Program-made: the position numbers and the translations under genes | Assembly (NCBI RefSeq): GCF_963676855.1 | Contig: NZ_OY781460.1 | Location: 124,001-188,000 of the forward strand | Length of the DNA: 64,000 nt | DNA from: an uncultured Anaeromusa sp. | Lineage (GTDB): Bacteria > Bacillota > Negativicutes > Anaeromusales > Anaeromusaceae | Direction of reading: 5' to 3' | In this document: positions 7,433-16,377 of the stretch, in pieces | Layout: each line of letters starts with the position of its first letter | How positions within the stretch are numbered: the first letter of the stretch is position 1 | Notes under the pieces: generated by a model | What the model saw: the letters and a program-made list of their open reading frames with translations, nothing else | Database searches by the model: none | Told to the model about the DNA's origin: nothing

Positions 7433-8553
7433 TACTGGGCCGCCGGAGTTTCTTCAAAAAGAATGTTCACGGTGATATTGCGTCCGCCTCGCTGCAGGAC
7501 CACATCGGCTCGGCTTCCAGGAGCCAAGCTGTCAATGGTTCCGCGCAATTCGGCTACGGTATTGGTAGCAACGCCGTTAATGGATAGCACCAAATCTCCA
7601 ATACGCATTCCTGCTTTGGCAGCCGGTCCTTGCGCATCCACTTTAGCGACATACACGCCTTGGTCGGTAGTAAGCTCATAGCCGTACCGAGCTGCTGTAT
7701 TCTTATCTAAAATACCTACACCCAGATAAGAACGTACAACGCGTCCCTTATCGATAATGGATTGCAAAATCGGCCGAGCTGTATTGATGGGGATGGAAAA
7801 ACCGATGCCTTCGACGCCTTCTCGGGCGATCTTCGCGCTATTGATGCCAATCACTACGCCGTCGGCATTGACCAACGCACCGCCGGAATTGCCGGGGTTG
7901 ATAGCGGCATCGGTTTGAATGAGTTTAAAACGACGCTCGCCGATTTCCAACGAACGATTCACAGCGCTGATCACGCCAGCGGTGACGCTGCCTTTAAATT
8001 CAAGGCCCAGAGGATTGCCGATAGCAATAGCCGGTTCGCCGACTAATAGCGAATCGCTGTCTCCCAGCGCCGCTACGGGCAGGTTATCCGCCTCGATCTT
8101 TACAACGGCCAAATCCGTGATGGGATCGACGCCCAACACCCGTCCGTCCACGGTTCTTCCGTCAGCAAGAGAGACTACGATTTCCTTGGCTTCTTCTACT
8201 ACATGATAGTTCGTAGCGATATAGCCGCGCTTATCAAAAATCACTCCCGAGCCGGTGCCGCGCTCGACGACTACCTTGCGGTTGAAAAAGTCGCGGGCAT
8301 ACGCTTTGTTGGTAATCCCGACTACCGCTGGCCCTACCGCTTGCGCCGCACGGACAATGGCAGTATTACGCGCTTCCGAGACATTGGTAGCATTGGCCCC
8401 TGGAATAACAATGCTTTCTTGCAACGCCGTCGAGGGCGGCTTTTCGGCAAATTTCTGGCCGTAGGCCATCACTAAGCCGCCGCCTATTAAAGCGCCAATG
8501 ACGCCAATGACGAAAAAAGGCGCCCATTGGCGGTAGGTTTCTTTCCAACTCAT
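7432..8553 (-). CDS. htrA: HtrA/DegP-type serine protease, membrane anchored
   Basis: S1C family protease for envelope quality control. The 373 residues comprise a short cytoplasmic start, one membrane segment (FFVIGVIGALIGGGLVMAYG, about 13-32), a trypsin-like domain (about 60-260) with His in NYHVVEEA, Asp in DPITDLAVVKI and Ser in NPGNSGGALV, then one PDZ domain (about 270-365). All three catalytic residues are present. AAGGAGG precedes ATG 8553. It lies 12 bases after walJ and overlaps rlmH by one base. Confidence 0.96.
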   Translation of the reverse strand: MSWKETYRQWAPFFVIGVIGALIGGGLVMAYGQKFAEKPPSTALQESIVIPGANATNVSEARNTAIVRAAQAVGPAVVGITNKAYARDFFNRKVVVERGTGSGVIFDKRGYIATNYHVVEEAKEIVVSLADGRTVDGRVLGVDPITDLAVVKIEADNLPVAALGDSDSLLVGEPAIAIGNPLGLEFKGSVTAGVISAVNRSLEIGERRFKLIQTDAAINPGNSGGALVNADGVVIGINSAKIAREGVEGIGFSIPINTARPILQSIIDKGRVVRSYLGVGILDKNTAARYGYELTTDQGVYVAKVDAQGPAAKAGMRIGDLVLSINGVATNTVAELRGTIDSLAPGSRADVVLQRGGRNITVNILFEETPAAQ

Positions 8554-8565
8554 ATTTTTACCTCC

Positions 8566-9345
8566 TTATAAGCTGGTCATTTGGTCGGGATAGGTCAGCA
8601 ACAGGCGAATGTGGTTTTCTTCTTCCCCCACGCTTTGGCTGCGCAAAATGGTTTCTACTGTTTCTAAAGCCAGTTGGGGACGATTATTTTCCTGGCTGAG
8701 ATGAGCCAGGAAGACTTCCATCTGCTTTTTTTTCGGCAGTTTCGCCAAAAGCCAAGCCGCCGCGTCGTTAGACAAATGGCCTCGGTTGCTTAAAATGCGC
8801 TGTTTTAAGTACCATGGGTAGCTGCCGCCTTCCAACATGTTTAGGTCATGGTTGGCTTCCAGCACCAATATATCCGAATATGCCAGCGCCCGCACTACCG
8901 TTTCTGTTGCAAAGCCCAAGTCAGTCGCTACGCTGCATTTTACATCATGGTGAAAAAAATTAAAGCCCACCGGATCTGCCGCGTCATGAGAAATTGGAAA
9001 GGTGTGAATATCCACGCCGCCGATATGTAAGCGTTCCGGCAGCTCCCGGCAACAAGACGCCTCCATTTTATCCTTGCCCTTCATCGCCTGCCAAGCCCCT
9101 GGCCGGGCGTACACAGGCACACCGTGACGCCGCGTCAAGGTCCCCAGCCCCTGCACATGGTCGCGATGCTCATGGGTCAGCACCACGGCGTCCAGCTCGG
9201 AGACCGCTACGCCGATGGATTCCAGTCCTTTTTGAATGCGCCGAGCACTAATACCGGCATCCACAAGCACCTTGGCTCCGCCCAACGCGACGTACGTAGC
9301 ATTGCCTGTACTGCCGCTGGCCAACACATGCACCTGCGCACTCAT
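8566..9345 (-). CDS. walJ: MBL-fold hydrolase, WalJ/YycJ family
   Basis: A cytoplasmic metallo-beta-lactamase-fold protein of 259 residues. The binuclear metal site is visible as THEHRDH (about 57-63), with further ligands in PISHDAADP, and SGSTGNATYV opens the domain. WalJ/YycJ proteins have been linked to DNA metabolism and to coordinating cell division, but the substrate is unsettled. The start overlaps the preceding phosphomannomutase stop by four bases (ATGA), and htrA follows after 12 bases. The two-component genes walRK that usually head this cluster are not here. Confidence 0.92.
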   Translation of the reverse strand: MSAQVHVLASGSTGNATYVALGGAKVLVDAGISARRIQKGLESIGVAVSELDAVVLTHEHRDHVQGLGTLTRRHGVPVYARPGAWQAMKGKDKMEASCCRELPERLHIGGVDIHTFPISHDAADPVGFNFFHHDVKCSVATDLGFATETVVRALAYSDILVLEANHDLNMLEGGSYPWYLKQRILSNRGHLSNDAAAWLLAKLPKKKQMEVFLAHLSQENNRPQLALETVETILRSQSVGEEENHIRLLLTYPDQMTSL

Positions 9346-10706
9346 AAAGCCACCCCGGCAGCCACAATCTTCTCGCGCACAGCCGTACCTACGTCAGGCC
9401 GCAACGCTTGCACCAGAAGTTCTGCAATTTCCGCGAGACGCGGTTGTGATTTGGCCTCAAAACGGAGCGTAAAGAGAGGCTCCGTCACCGAGGCGCGAAT
9501 CATCCCCCAGCCGTCGGCAAATTCCAGACGTACGCCGTCAATGCGGTTGGGCCGATAGGCTTCCAGCTTGGCTGCCGCTTCATCTAAAAGTACATCCTTA
9601 TCTGCTCCGGTATAGGGCACGCGAATATCCGGCGTCAAGGGGTAGCGCGGTATTCCGCTCACCAAGGACGATAAGGCGCCATGGCTAGCCACAAACTCGC
9701 AGACTTTGAGTCCTGCAAACATGCCGTCGTCATAGCCCAGCTCGGACAGAAAGAAATGCCCGCTAATTTCACCGGCAAAAAGCGCCTTTTCCTCTAAGAA
9801 GGCTTGCTTACTAAAGGTATGCCCCGCTCGGGCCATAATCGCTCTGCCGCCCGCTTGCGCCACGGCCTCCGGCACCACCATGGAGCATTTGGCGTCATAA
9901 ATAATCGCGCCAACCCCTTTTTGCTCAAGATAATGCCGCGCCAAAAGAACCATGATCAAATCATTGTCAATGGCGGCTCCTGTTTCATCAACAAAGCCTA
10001 CGCGGTCGCCGTCGCCGTCAAAGGCTACGCCCAAGGCCGCTTGATGCTGTCGCACCGCTTGCCCTAAAGCGGTAAGATTTTCGGCTAACGCCGGATTCGG
10101 CGCACGTCCGGGGAAATTCCCGTCCGCCTCGCAATACAGCTCCACTACCTCATAGCCCAAAGAACTATACAACGCCGGAGCAAAAGGCGCGGTCGCCCCA
10201 CAGCCTGCGTCGACAACTACTTTTAATTTGCCAGGAGCGGCTTGGGAGGCAGTAGCCTTCAGATAGGCGTCGGCTACGTCCCAGCTTTCCAGCGACCCTT
10301 CTGCACGCACGCACGCTTTCTCCCCAACCAACGAGGCAATCTGAGCCACCTCTTCTTCTCGCACCGGCAGGGGTCCCAAGACCAGCTTAAAGCCGTTATA
10401 CGGGGCTGGATTGTGACTGGCGGTAATCATAACGCCGCCTTCGGCTTCGCTTTGACGCAACGCATAATAAAATACCGGCGTCGCCACCGTACCAATATCC
10501 AGCACCCGACAGCCGGAAGCAGCCAGTTCCCGACACAAAATCGGCTTCAAGCGCGGCGTAGACAAGCGAATATCCCCGCCGACCACCACGGTTTTTCCGG
10601 TCAACATCACGCCCAGCGCTCTGGCAATATCCGTTACTGTCGCATCGTCTAAATCCCTATCGGCAATGCCGCGAATGTCGCAGGCATGATAAATGTTGTG
10701 CTTCAT
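9342..10706 (-). CDS. Phosphomannomutase/phosphoglucomutase
   Basis: Converts mannose-6-P to mannose-1-P and/or glucose-6-P to glucose-1-P for polysaccharide or LPS precursor synthesis. The 454 residues show the alpha-D-phosphohexomutase plan: CDIRG at the start, the active serine loop ITASHNPAPYNG (about 97-108), the metal loop DGDGDR (about 230), the sugar-binding GEISGHFF, and a C-terminal phosphate-binding region. It resembles AlgC/ManB more than GlmM. AAAAGGAG precedes ATG 10706. Both ends overlap neighbours by four bases (deoC upstream, walJ downstream). Confidence 0.93.
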   Translation of the reverse strand: MKHNIYHACDIRGIADRDLDDATVTDIARALGVMLTGKTVVVGGDIRLSTPRLKPILCRELAASGCRVLDIGTVATPVFYYALRQSEAEGGVMITASHNPAPYNGFKLVLGPLPVREEEVAQIASLVGEKACVRAEGSLESWDVADAYLKATASQAAPGKLKVVVDAGCGATAPFAPALYSSLGYEVVELYCEADGNFPGRAPNPALAENLTALGQAVRQHQAALGVAFDGDGDRVGFVDETGAAIDNDLIMVLLARHYLEQKGVGAIIYDAKCSMVVPEAVAQAGGRAIMARAGHTFSKQAFLEEKALFAGEISGHFFLSELGYDDGMFAGLKVCEFVASHGALSSLVSGIPRYPLTPDIRVPYTGADKDVLLDEAAAKLEAYRPNRIDGVRLEFADGWGMIRASVTEPLFTLRFEAKSQPRLAEIAELLVQALRPDVGTAVREKIVAAGVAL

Positions 10707-11365
10707 GAAGACTCCTTTTGTATTGCTTGCATAATAGCCACACCAGCGCTAGCGCCAATGCGGTCGGCGCCAGCATCAATCAACGCCCGCACCTGCTCCA
10801 GCGTGCGAATACCGCCGGAAGCTTTGATCTGCGCCGCATCACCCACGGTTCGCCGCAACAATTGTATGTCTTCCACCGTAGCACCGCCGCTGCCAAAACC
10901 GGTGGACGTTTTCACGAAATGAGCACCGCCTCTAAGAGCGGCCAACGCCGCCTGACATTTTTCGTCATCATCCAAGCAGCACGTTTCTAGGATGGCTTTG
11001 ACAATCTTACCTTCCGCCGCCTCCACCACGCTGTGCACATCGTTAGCCACGGCATCCCATTGACCGCTTTTCGCCGCCCCTAAGGCGATGACCATATCGA
11101 TTTCATCAGCCTTGCATCGCACCGCTTGGCGCGTTTCTTCCTCTTTCACCCAGGTCAGATTCGCACCTAAAGGAAATCCCACAACAGTAGCCACTTTAAC
11201 GCCGCTGCCAGCCAGCAGATGCGCCGCCAAATCTACATAGACCGGATTAACGCACACGGCTGCAAACCCATACATGGCCGCTTCTTCGCACAAATCCCTA
11301 ATATCGTCGGGAGTTGCCGTCGCCTTAAGCAGAGTATGATCAATATAAGAAGCCAATTTCCGCAT
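10703..11365 (-). CDS. deoC: Deoxyribose-phosphate aldolase
   Basis: Cleaves 2-deoxyribose-5-phosphate to glyceraldehyde-3-phosphate and acetaldehyde in deoxynucleoside catabolism. The 220-residue product has the family features IDHTLLKATATPDDI, TVVGFPLGAN, the Schiff-base lysine in FVKTSTGFGSGGAT, and KASGGIRT. AAAGGAGG lies before ATG 11365. It is the first gene of the operon and overlaps the phosphomannomutase by four bases. Confidence 0.97.
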   Translation of the reverse strand: MRKLASYIDHTLLKATATPDDIRDLCEEAAMYGFAAVCVNPVYVDLAAHLLAGSGVKVATVVGFPLGANLTWVKEEETRQAVRCKADEIDMVIALGAAKSGQWDAVANDVHSVVEAAEGKIVKAILETCCLDDDEKCQAALAALRGGAHFVKTSTGFGSGGATVEDIQLLRRTVGDAAQIKASGGIRTLEQVRALIDAGADRIGASAGVAIMQAIQKESS

Positions 11366-11430
11366 GGTGATTCCTCCTTTACCTTATACACGATGATATT
11401 CTTTTATTTTACCAGAGGCGAGTAAAACAG

Positions 11431-11459
11431 AAAAGCCGTCCTTCGCAAGAAGGACGGCT
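11431..11459 (-). terminator. Terminator of the Fur-family gene
   Basis: A perfect 11-bp stem AGCCGTCCTTC/GAAGGACGGCT with a four-base loop, followed on the minus strand by TTTTCTGTTTT. Confidence 0.85.
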
Positions 11460-11510
11460 CGCAAAGCGGAGCATAAAGAAATAGTGCGATGACGCCATGC
11501 GTGAATACGA

Positions 11511-11954
11511 TTAATTTTGCGCTTGTGCTTGCTGCTTCTTCTGGCAGGCCGGGCACACTCCGTAGAAATAGAACTGCTGACCGGACAAAACATAATCGGT
11601 TTTATTACTTACCTGGGACACAAAAGCGGTAGCATCAATGTCATGCATATCATCCACGCGTCCGCAATCCATGCAACGCACATGTGGATGATTTTTCACG
11701 GTCGCATCATAGCGGAAGCTGTCTTCGCCTACGTTGAGCACCTGCACCATACCGATTTCCCGAAGAATTTCGATAGTCTTGTACACAGTAGCCAAACTCA
11801 TCGTCGGATAGTGCGGCTGCAGTTCGTTAAAGATCGCTTCTGCACAAGGATGTGCTTTCGTGTTAATCAAAACCTGATAGATCGCCAAACGCTGTGGCGT
11901 TACTTTGAACCCTTTTTCCCGCAAGAGAGCTGCTACGGAAAAATCCATTTTCAT
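11511..11954 (-). CDS. Fur-family metalloregulator, PerR-like
   Basis: A 147-residue DNA-binding regulator. The N-terminal winged helix carries KVTPQRLAIYQVL and PTMSLATVYKTIEIL. The C-terminal dimer/metal domain carries HPHVRCMDCGRVDD and a second zinc knuckle, CPACQ. The two CxxC pairs form the structural zinc site, and the His/Asp pattern fits a Fur or PerR regulatory site; sequence alone does not settle which. A PerR-box-like sequence lies about 30 bases before the start, suggesting autoregulation. If it is Fur, it could act on the Fur-like sites near 39600 and 41157-41228. Confidence 0.9.
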   Translation of the reverse strand: MKMDFSVAALLREKGFKVTPQRLAIYQVLINTKAHPCAEAIFNELQPHYPTMSLATVYKTIEILREIGMVQVLNVGEDSFRYDATVKNHPHVRCMDCGRVDDMHDIDATAFVSQVSNKTDYVLSGQQFYFYGVCPACQKKQQAQAQN

Positions 11955-11984
11955 CGCACCTACTTTATAAATATTTTAGCTTGT

Positions 11985-11999
11985 TAGTAATTATTATCT
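11985..11999. promoter_or_regulatory. PerR/Fur box-like operator
   Basis: The core TAATTATTAT (11988-11997) matches the centre of the Per box TTATAATNATTATAA, about 11 of 15 positions overall. It sits in the promoter region of the Fur-family gene. Confidence 0.4.
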
Positions 12000-12127
12000 C
12001 TTAATTATATGGCAATTTTACCATTATCTCTAGCGGGCTGTCAAGACATCCCATAAGGGTAATATTACCATTTCAAATTGTATCCGTCCAGCCGTCTCCA
12101 CATATTTTTACGTAAGCCGGCTTCCTA

Positions 12128-12156
12128 CTAACAACCAACGAAGTCTATGATATAAT
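12128..12156 (+). promoter_or_regulatory. Promoter of tex
   Basis: -10 TATAAT at 12151-12156, with CTAACA 17 bases upstream as a partial -35. Transcription would start about 30 bases before the tex ATG. Confidence 0.55.
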
Positions 12157-12194
12157 AAAAAGACTGCTTATGACAAGGTTGGTGAAATAAAAGT

Positions 12195-14369
12195 ATGAAA
12201 ATGGAACAAATTCCTGTGATCCTTGCGAGGGAACTTGGTATTGCTCCGCATCAGACTAGCGCAACTATCGCTCTTTTGGATGACGGCAATACAGTCCCCT
12301 TTATCTCTCGGTATCGCAAAGAAGCCACCGGAGAGCTGGACGAAGAAAAGATCAGACTGATCGAAGAACGCTTAGTTTATTTGCGTAACTTGGTCAAGCG
12401 TCAACAAGATATTGTAGCTTCCATTGAGGAACAGGGCAAACTCACGCCGGAGCTGCAAAGCGCCATCGAAACAACCACCAAGTTGCAGGAACTGGAAGAT
12501 CTCTATCTTCCTTTCCGTCCTAAAAAGCGCACCCGCGCTCAGATCGCCAGAGAAAAAGGCTTGGAGCCCTTAGCAGAACGCCTACGCAATTTGCCCGTCG
12601 GCTGCAGTGTCGAAGAAGAAGCTGCCGCTATGCTGGCGGAACTATCGGAAATCGAAACGATCGAAGATGCCTTGGCTGGCGCTTCGGATATCATCGCCGA
12701 ACAGACCTCTGAAGATGCGGCCATCCGCGCCTGGCTGCGCAAGGAGCTTTGGCAAAAAGGCGAAATCACAGCGGAATTTGCCGTTGAAGAAGAAGCTGCT
12801 AAAGAAGTTCTGGCCTATAAAGACTACCGCGAACCAGTCAAGCGCATGCCGTCGCACCGCATCTTAGCCATTAATCGCGGCGAGAAAAAAGAGCTGCTAA
12901 AAGTCCACCTAGTTGCGCCGCATGAAGAGTTCATCGCCGCCTTAGGCCGCCGCCTTATTTCGGAACCCAACGGCGCCTCTGAATGGTTAGAGACCGCCAT
13001 TGCCGACGGCTATAAACGCCTACTTTTCCCTGCCTTGGAACGGGAAATTCGCAATTTACTTACTGAACACGCAGAAAAGCAAGCCATCCGGGTATTCAGT
13101 CTCAACCTGCGCCAGCTGCTGCTGCAAGCGCCCTTAGCCGAGCACACCGTAATCGGCCTAGACCCTGGCTATCGCACAGGCTGCAAGGTGGCTGTCATCG
13201 ACCCTACCGGCGCTGTTCTGGAGACCACCACCATTTATATTACTCACTCGGCGGCGCAAAAACAGCAGAGCGCGCAAAAAGTACTGGACCTCTGCCGCCG
13301 CCATAAGATAACCTTGGCAGCCATCGGTAACGGCACAGCGTCCTTTGAAACAGAAGAGTTTGTCGCCGGCCTTATTGCCGAGCACAACCTGTCTCTTCGC
13401 TATCTGATCGCCAATGAAGCCGGCGCCTCAGTCTACTCCGCTTCCAAGCTGGCCCGAGAGGAAATGCCGGATCTGGATGTCTCTATCCGTGGCGCCGTTT
13501 CCATCGCGCGTCGCATTCAAGATCCTCTGGCCGAGCTGGTCAAGATTGAACCGAAAGCCATCGGCGTCGGCCAGTATCAGCATGATGTCGACCAAAAAGA
13601 ACTGGTGCACACGTTGGACGCCGTTGTTGAGTCAGCGGTTAACCATGTCGGCGTAGAGCTAAACACCGCCTCCGGTGCTTTGCTGCGTCATGTAGCCGGT
13701 ATTAATGCAACCGTCGCTAAAAACATTGTATCCCACCGCGAAACCAACGGCCCTTTCCGGCAACGCAAGGAGCTGCTAAAGGTCGCTCGTCTAGGTCCGG
13801 CTGCCTATACGCAATGCGCGGGCTTCCTCCGCTTAGCCGCTTCATCCCATCCTCTCGACAATACTCCGGTCCATCCGGAATCTTACACCTTAGCGGAAAA
13901 CCTACTCGCCAAGCTGGGCTTCACTTTGAAAGATTTAAGCAATAAAGACCGCCTGGCCGCGCTACAGGCGCAAGCGCCTCAGGCCGATGTCGCCAAGCTA
14001 GCCAAGGAGCTCGAAGCTGGAGAACCCACGGTCCGTGATATTCTGGCGGCTCTAGCCAAGCCAGGCCGCGATCCTCGGGAAGACGTGCCTCTGCCGCTCA
14101 CGCGTCAGCAAGTAGTCAAGCTGTCCGAGCTAAAGCCAGGCAGCATTGTCCAAGGAACGGTGCATAATGTTACTGACTTCGGCGTCTTCGTCGATATTGG
14201 CATCAAAGTCAAGGGTCTGGTCCATCGCTCGGAATTGAGTCGCAAACCGTTCCGACATCCTCTGGACGTGGTATCGGTCGGCGATATTCTGGAAGTGCTG
14301 ATTTTGTCCGTCGACGAGGAGCGCAAGCGTATCGCCCTCAGCCTCAAGCAAGTACCTGCGAAGGAGTAA
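12195..14369 (+). CDS. tex: Tex family RNA-binding protein
   Basis: A conserved cytoplasmic nucleic-acid-binding protein implicated in transcription and RNA quality control. The 724 residues show the full Tex plan: an N-terminal helical region (about 1-190), a YqgF/RNase H-like domain starting VIGLDPGYRTGCKVAVID (about 318), helix-hairpin-helix modules with LNTASGALLRHVAGI and VARLGPAAYTQCAGFLR, and a C-terminal S1 domain (about 645-718) with GSIVQGTVHNVTDFGVFVDIG. The ribosome site is weak. It is a single-gene unit with its own promoter and terminator. Confidence 0.97.
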   Translation: MKMEQIPVILARELGIAPHQTSATIALLDDGNTVPFISRYRKEATGELDEEKIRLIEERLVYLRNLVKRQQDIVASIEEQGKLTPELQSAIETTTKLQELEDLYLPFRPKKRTRAQIAREKGLEPLAERLRNLPVGCSVEEEAAAMLAELSEIETIEDALAGASDIIAEQTSEDAAIRAWLRKELWQKGEITAEFAVEEEAAKEVLAYKDYREPVKRMPSHRILAINRGEKKELLKVHLVAPHEEFIAALGRRLISEPNGASEWLETAIADGYKRLLFPALEREIRNLLTEHAEKQAIRVFSLNLRQLLLQAPLAEHTVIGLDPGYRTGCKVAVIDPTGAVLETTTIYITHSAAQKQQSAQKVLDLCRRHKITLAAIGNGTASFETEEFVAGLIAEHNLSLRYLIANEAGASVYSASKLAREEMPDLDVSIRGAVSIARRIQDPLAELVKIEPKAIGVGQYQHDVDQKELVHTLDAVVESAVNHVGVELNTASGALLRHVAGINATVAKNIVSHRETNGPFRQRKELLKVARLGPAAYTQCAGFLRLAASSHPLDNTPVHPESYTLAENLLAKLGFTLKDLSNKDRLAALQAQAPQADVAKLAKELEAGEPTVRDILAALAKPGRDPREDVPLPLTRQQVVKLSELKPGSIVQGTVHNVTDFGVFVDIGIKVKGLVHRSELSRKPFRHPLDVVSVGDILEVLILSVDEERKRIALSLKQVPAKE

Positions 14370-14464
14370 TAGGTACGAACAAGAGTCGCGGGAGTCGCGA
14401 GATGGCCCGCAAGAGAAGTAAAAGGACCGGTTTTGAACAAATATAATCGCAAACGATAACATAC

Positions 14465-14512
14465 AAAAAAAGAGAGACAGTAAAGCCATAAGCTTTCGCT
14501 GTCTCTCTTTTC
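14465..14512 (+). terminator. Terminator of tex
   Basis: AAAGAGAGACAG pairs with CTGTCTCTCTTT and is followed by TTCG and T-rich sequence. Confidence 0.8.
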
Positions 14513-14652
14513 GTTTCTACAATATAGTTCTTGTAAAAAGGAGTCGCCTGTTTAATGAACGCTCCGTAAAAGCAGGGGATTTTTTCACCAGGCGAGGAAG
14601 AAAACGCAGGCATAGCGGCGCTCTGCCGAGGCTTTCTGACGATGCCTGGCAG

Positions 14653-14696
14653 AAAAAGAGCCGCTTTGACGCGAGATGTTCATAAACGAGCGGCTC
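14653..14696 (-). terminator. Terminator of the PiT/DUF47 operon
   Basis: GAGCCGCT/AGCGGCTC stem with a 23-base loop, followed on the minus strand by TTTTT. It lies just past the DUF47 stop. Confidence 0.7.
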
Positions 14697-14704
14697 CGTT
14701 AATG

Positions 14705-15328
14705 TTAATGTAGTCTGAAGATGATGCGATGGAAAACGTCCACCACCAAATCCATGTATTCGGCAGCATCCTTGAAGCCTCGATAGACTTCGCGTTTTTT
14801 CATAGCGTCAATGGGATCGCCGACTTTGAAGAGCTGCGACATGGCATCGCGATACCGCGATTCCACCGCCAAGGAAGCTAGACGCATTTCCTCCACGCAA
14901 GCCTCGGCTTCGCGCGGGTTGCTGGACAAAAGGCCCGTGCCGCGCGAAAGTTCATACGTGCCGCGGCTAAGATTCCAGGCCAGCTCACAAATAATCAAGT
15001 CCGGTTTCACCTCAAACGCTTGCATAGACTGAATCGTTCCTTTGGATAATTCCAAAATGCGGTCCATGCGCACGGAGAAGGTGTAGATATCTTGACGGTC
15101 AAAAGGCGTAGTAAAAGCTTCCACCAGCTCTTCTTCCAATTTCATACGCACCAAGTCCGCTTCGCGGCTGGAATGCATAAACCGTTCAAAATGCTGCATT
15201 TGCGGGTCACTCAACCAGGCTACCATCGCGGAAATCCCCTGCGAGGTCACCCGGGCCTGCTCACTGAGGCGCCCGTAAAAATCATATTTCGGCGGCACTA
15301 GGCGATCCCATAGCTTCTTGCTTCCCAT
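14705..15328 (-). CDS. DUF47 (PhoU-like) accessory protein of PiT
   Basis: A 207-residue, mostly helical cytoplasmic protein of the DUF47/PhoU-like family. KLWDRLVPPKYDFYGRLSEQA opens the protein, and MKKREVYRGFKDAAEYMDLVVDVFHRII closes it; the DAAEYMDLV pattern is typical. DUF47 genes usually sit beside PiT transporters and are thought to modulate them. That is the arrangement here: the PiT stop is 11 bases upstream. The longer frame to 15412 lies inside the PiT gene; GGAGGAG just before ATG 15328 fixes the start. Confidence 0.9.
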   Translation of the reverse strand: MGSKKLWDRLVPPKYDFYGRLSEQARVTSQGISAMVAWLSDPQMQHFERFMHSSREADLVRMKLEEELVEAFTTPFDRQDIYTFSVRMDRILELSKGTIQSMQAFEVKPDLIICELAWNLSRGTYELSRGTGLLSSNPREAEACVEEMRLASLAVESRYRDAMSQLFKVGDPIDAMKKREVYRGFKDAAEYMDLVVDVFHRIIFRLH

Positions 15329-15339
15329 CTTGCTCCTCC

Positions 15340-16371
15340 TTATCTTGTCAGCCACTGCAACAGCCGGAATACTCCAGCCGCACAAAAAGCCGACGCCGGA
15401 ATCGTCACACACCAGGCAATCAGCATATGCTTGCCCACATCCCAGTTCACCATACGATAGTTGTCTGCCGCTCCTGCACCGATTACCGTTCCGGAGACAA
15501 TATGCGTCGTCGAAACCGGCGCGCCTACGAACGTAGCTAACGCCACCGAAGCGCCTGCGGAAAACTGCGAATTGAAGCTATGCAAGGGACGCAACGTAAA
15601 GATTCCTGTGCCTAGGGTTTTCATAATGGACCAGCCGCCAAAAAGCGTGCCGAAGAACATAATCAAACCGCAGGCAATCTTCACCCAAACCGGTACGCCT
15701 TCCACACTGCTCTGCACGCCAGACGCCAGAAGGGCTAAACTGATAATACCTACCATTTTTTGTGCATCATTCGCACCGTGTCCGTAAGCCAAAATGCCAC
15801 TCAACAACCATTGTGAGCGTTTTAAAGGTTTGTTCACCCAAAAGGTAGCCCTACGAAAAGCCAAAGACAAGACCTTTTGCACGATAAACGCCACCAGAAA
15901 ACCCAATACCGGCGAAATAACAAGACTGGCCACGATTTTGGCCACGCCCACCAACTCCGCATTTCCCATATACAGCTCGGTCCAGCCCCAAACAACAGCG
16001 GAAGCGCCATACGCCGCCCAAGCGCCGCCAACCAGGCCGCCAACCAAGGAATGCGTCGAGCTTGAAGGGATGCCTAATTTCCAAGTAAACAGATTCCAAA
16101 TCATAGCCGCCGTCAACCCTGCTAAAAGGACCAGCAGCAATTGATGGCTCACAGGCACGTCAAGAAGACCGATAATAGTTTGCGCCACCGCAGCGCCGCT
16201 AAAAATGGCCCCCACAAGCCCCACGCTGGCCGCCCAAAGCACTGCCTGCAACGGAGTCGCCGCGCCGCAGGCAATCATCGTAGCTACCACCGCGCTGGCG
16301 TCATTCATCCCATTGGTCAATAGAAAAACAAAGGCCACCAGGACAACCAAAGCCAACACGAGTTCCCACAC
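15340..16371 (-). CDS. pit: Inorganic phosphate transporter, PiT family
   Basis: A low-affinity, cation-coupled phosphate permease of the inner membrane. The 343 residues contain about ten hydrophobic segments. The duplicated PiT signature is present: GMNDASAVVATMIACGA near the N-terminus and YGHGANDAQKMVGI in the second half. SSSTHSLVGGLVGGAWA and APVSTTHIVSG are also typical. The start is GTG 16371, with GGGGAG about ten bases upstream, six bases after the stop of the secreted protein gene. The operon order is secreted protein, PiT, DUF47. Confidence 0.95.
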   Translation of the reverse strand: MWELVLALVVLVAFVFLLTNGMNDASAVVATMIACGAATPLQAVLWAASVGLVGAIFSGAAVAQTIIGLLDVPVSHQLLLVLLAGLTAAMIWNLFTWKLGIPSSSTHSLVGGLVGGAWAAYGASAVVWGWTELYMGNAELVGVAKIVASLVISPVLGFLVAFIVQKVLSLAFRRATFWVNKPLKRSQWLLSGILAYGHGANDAQKMVGIISLALLASGVQSSVEGVPVWVKIACGLIMFFGTLFGGWSIMKTLGTGIFTLRPLHSFNSQFSAGASVALATFVGAPVSTTHIVSGTVIGAGAADNYRMVNWDVGKHMLIAWCVTIPASAFCAAGVFRLLQWLTR

Positions 16372-16377
16372 TACGCA

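Larger units (their letters stand above)
14370..14704. other. Intergenic region between tex and the phosphate operon
   Basis: No gene was seen. It holds a small hairpin right after the tex stop (TCGCG/CGCGA near 14386-14400), two terminators (14465-14512 and 14653-14696), and a string AATATAGTTCTTGTAAAAAGG near 14520 that resembles AATATAGTTCTTGT at 158-171. Confidence 0.5.
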
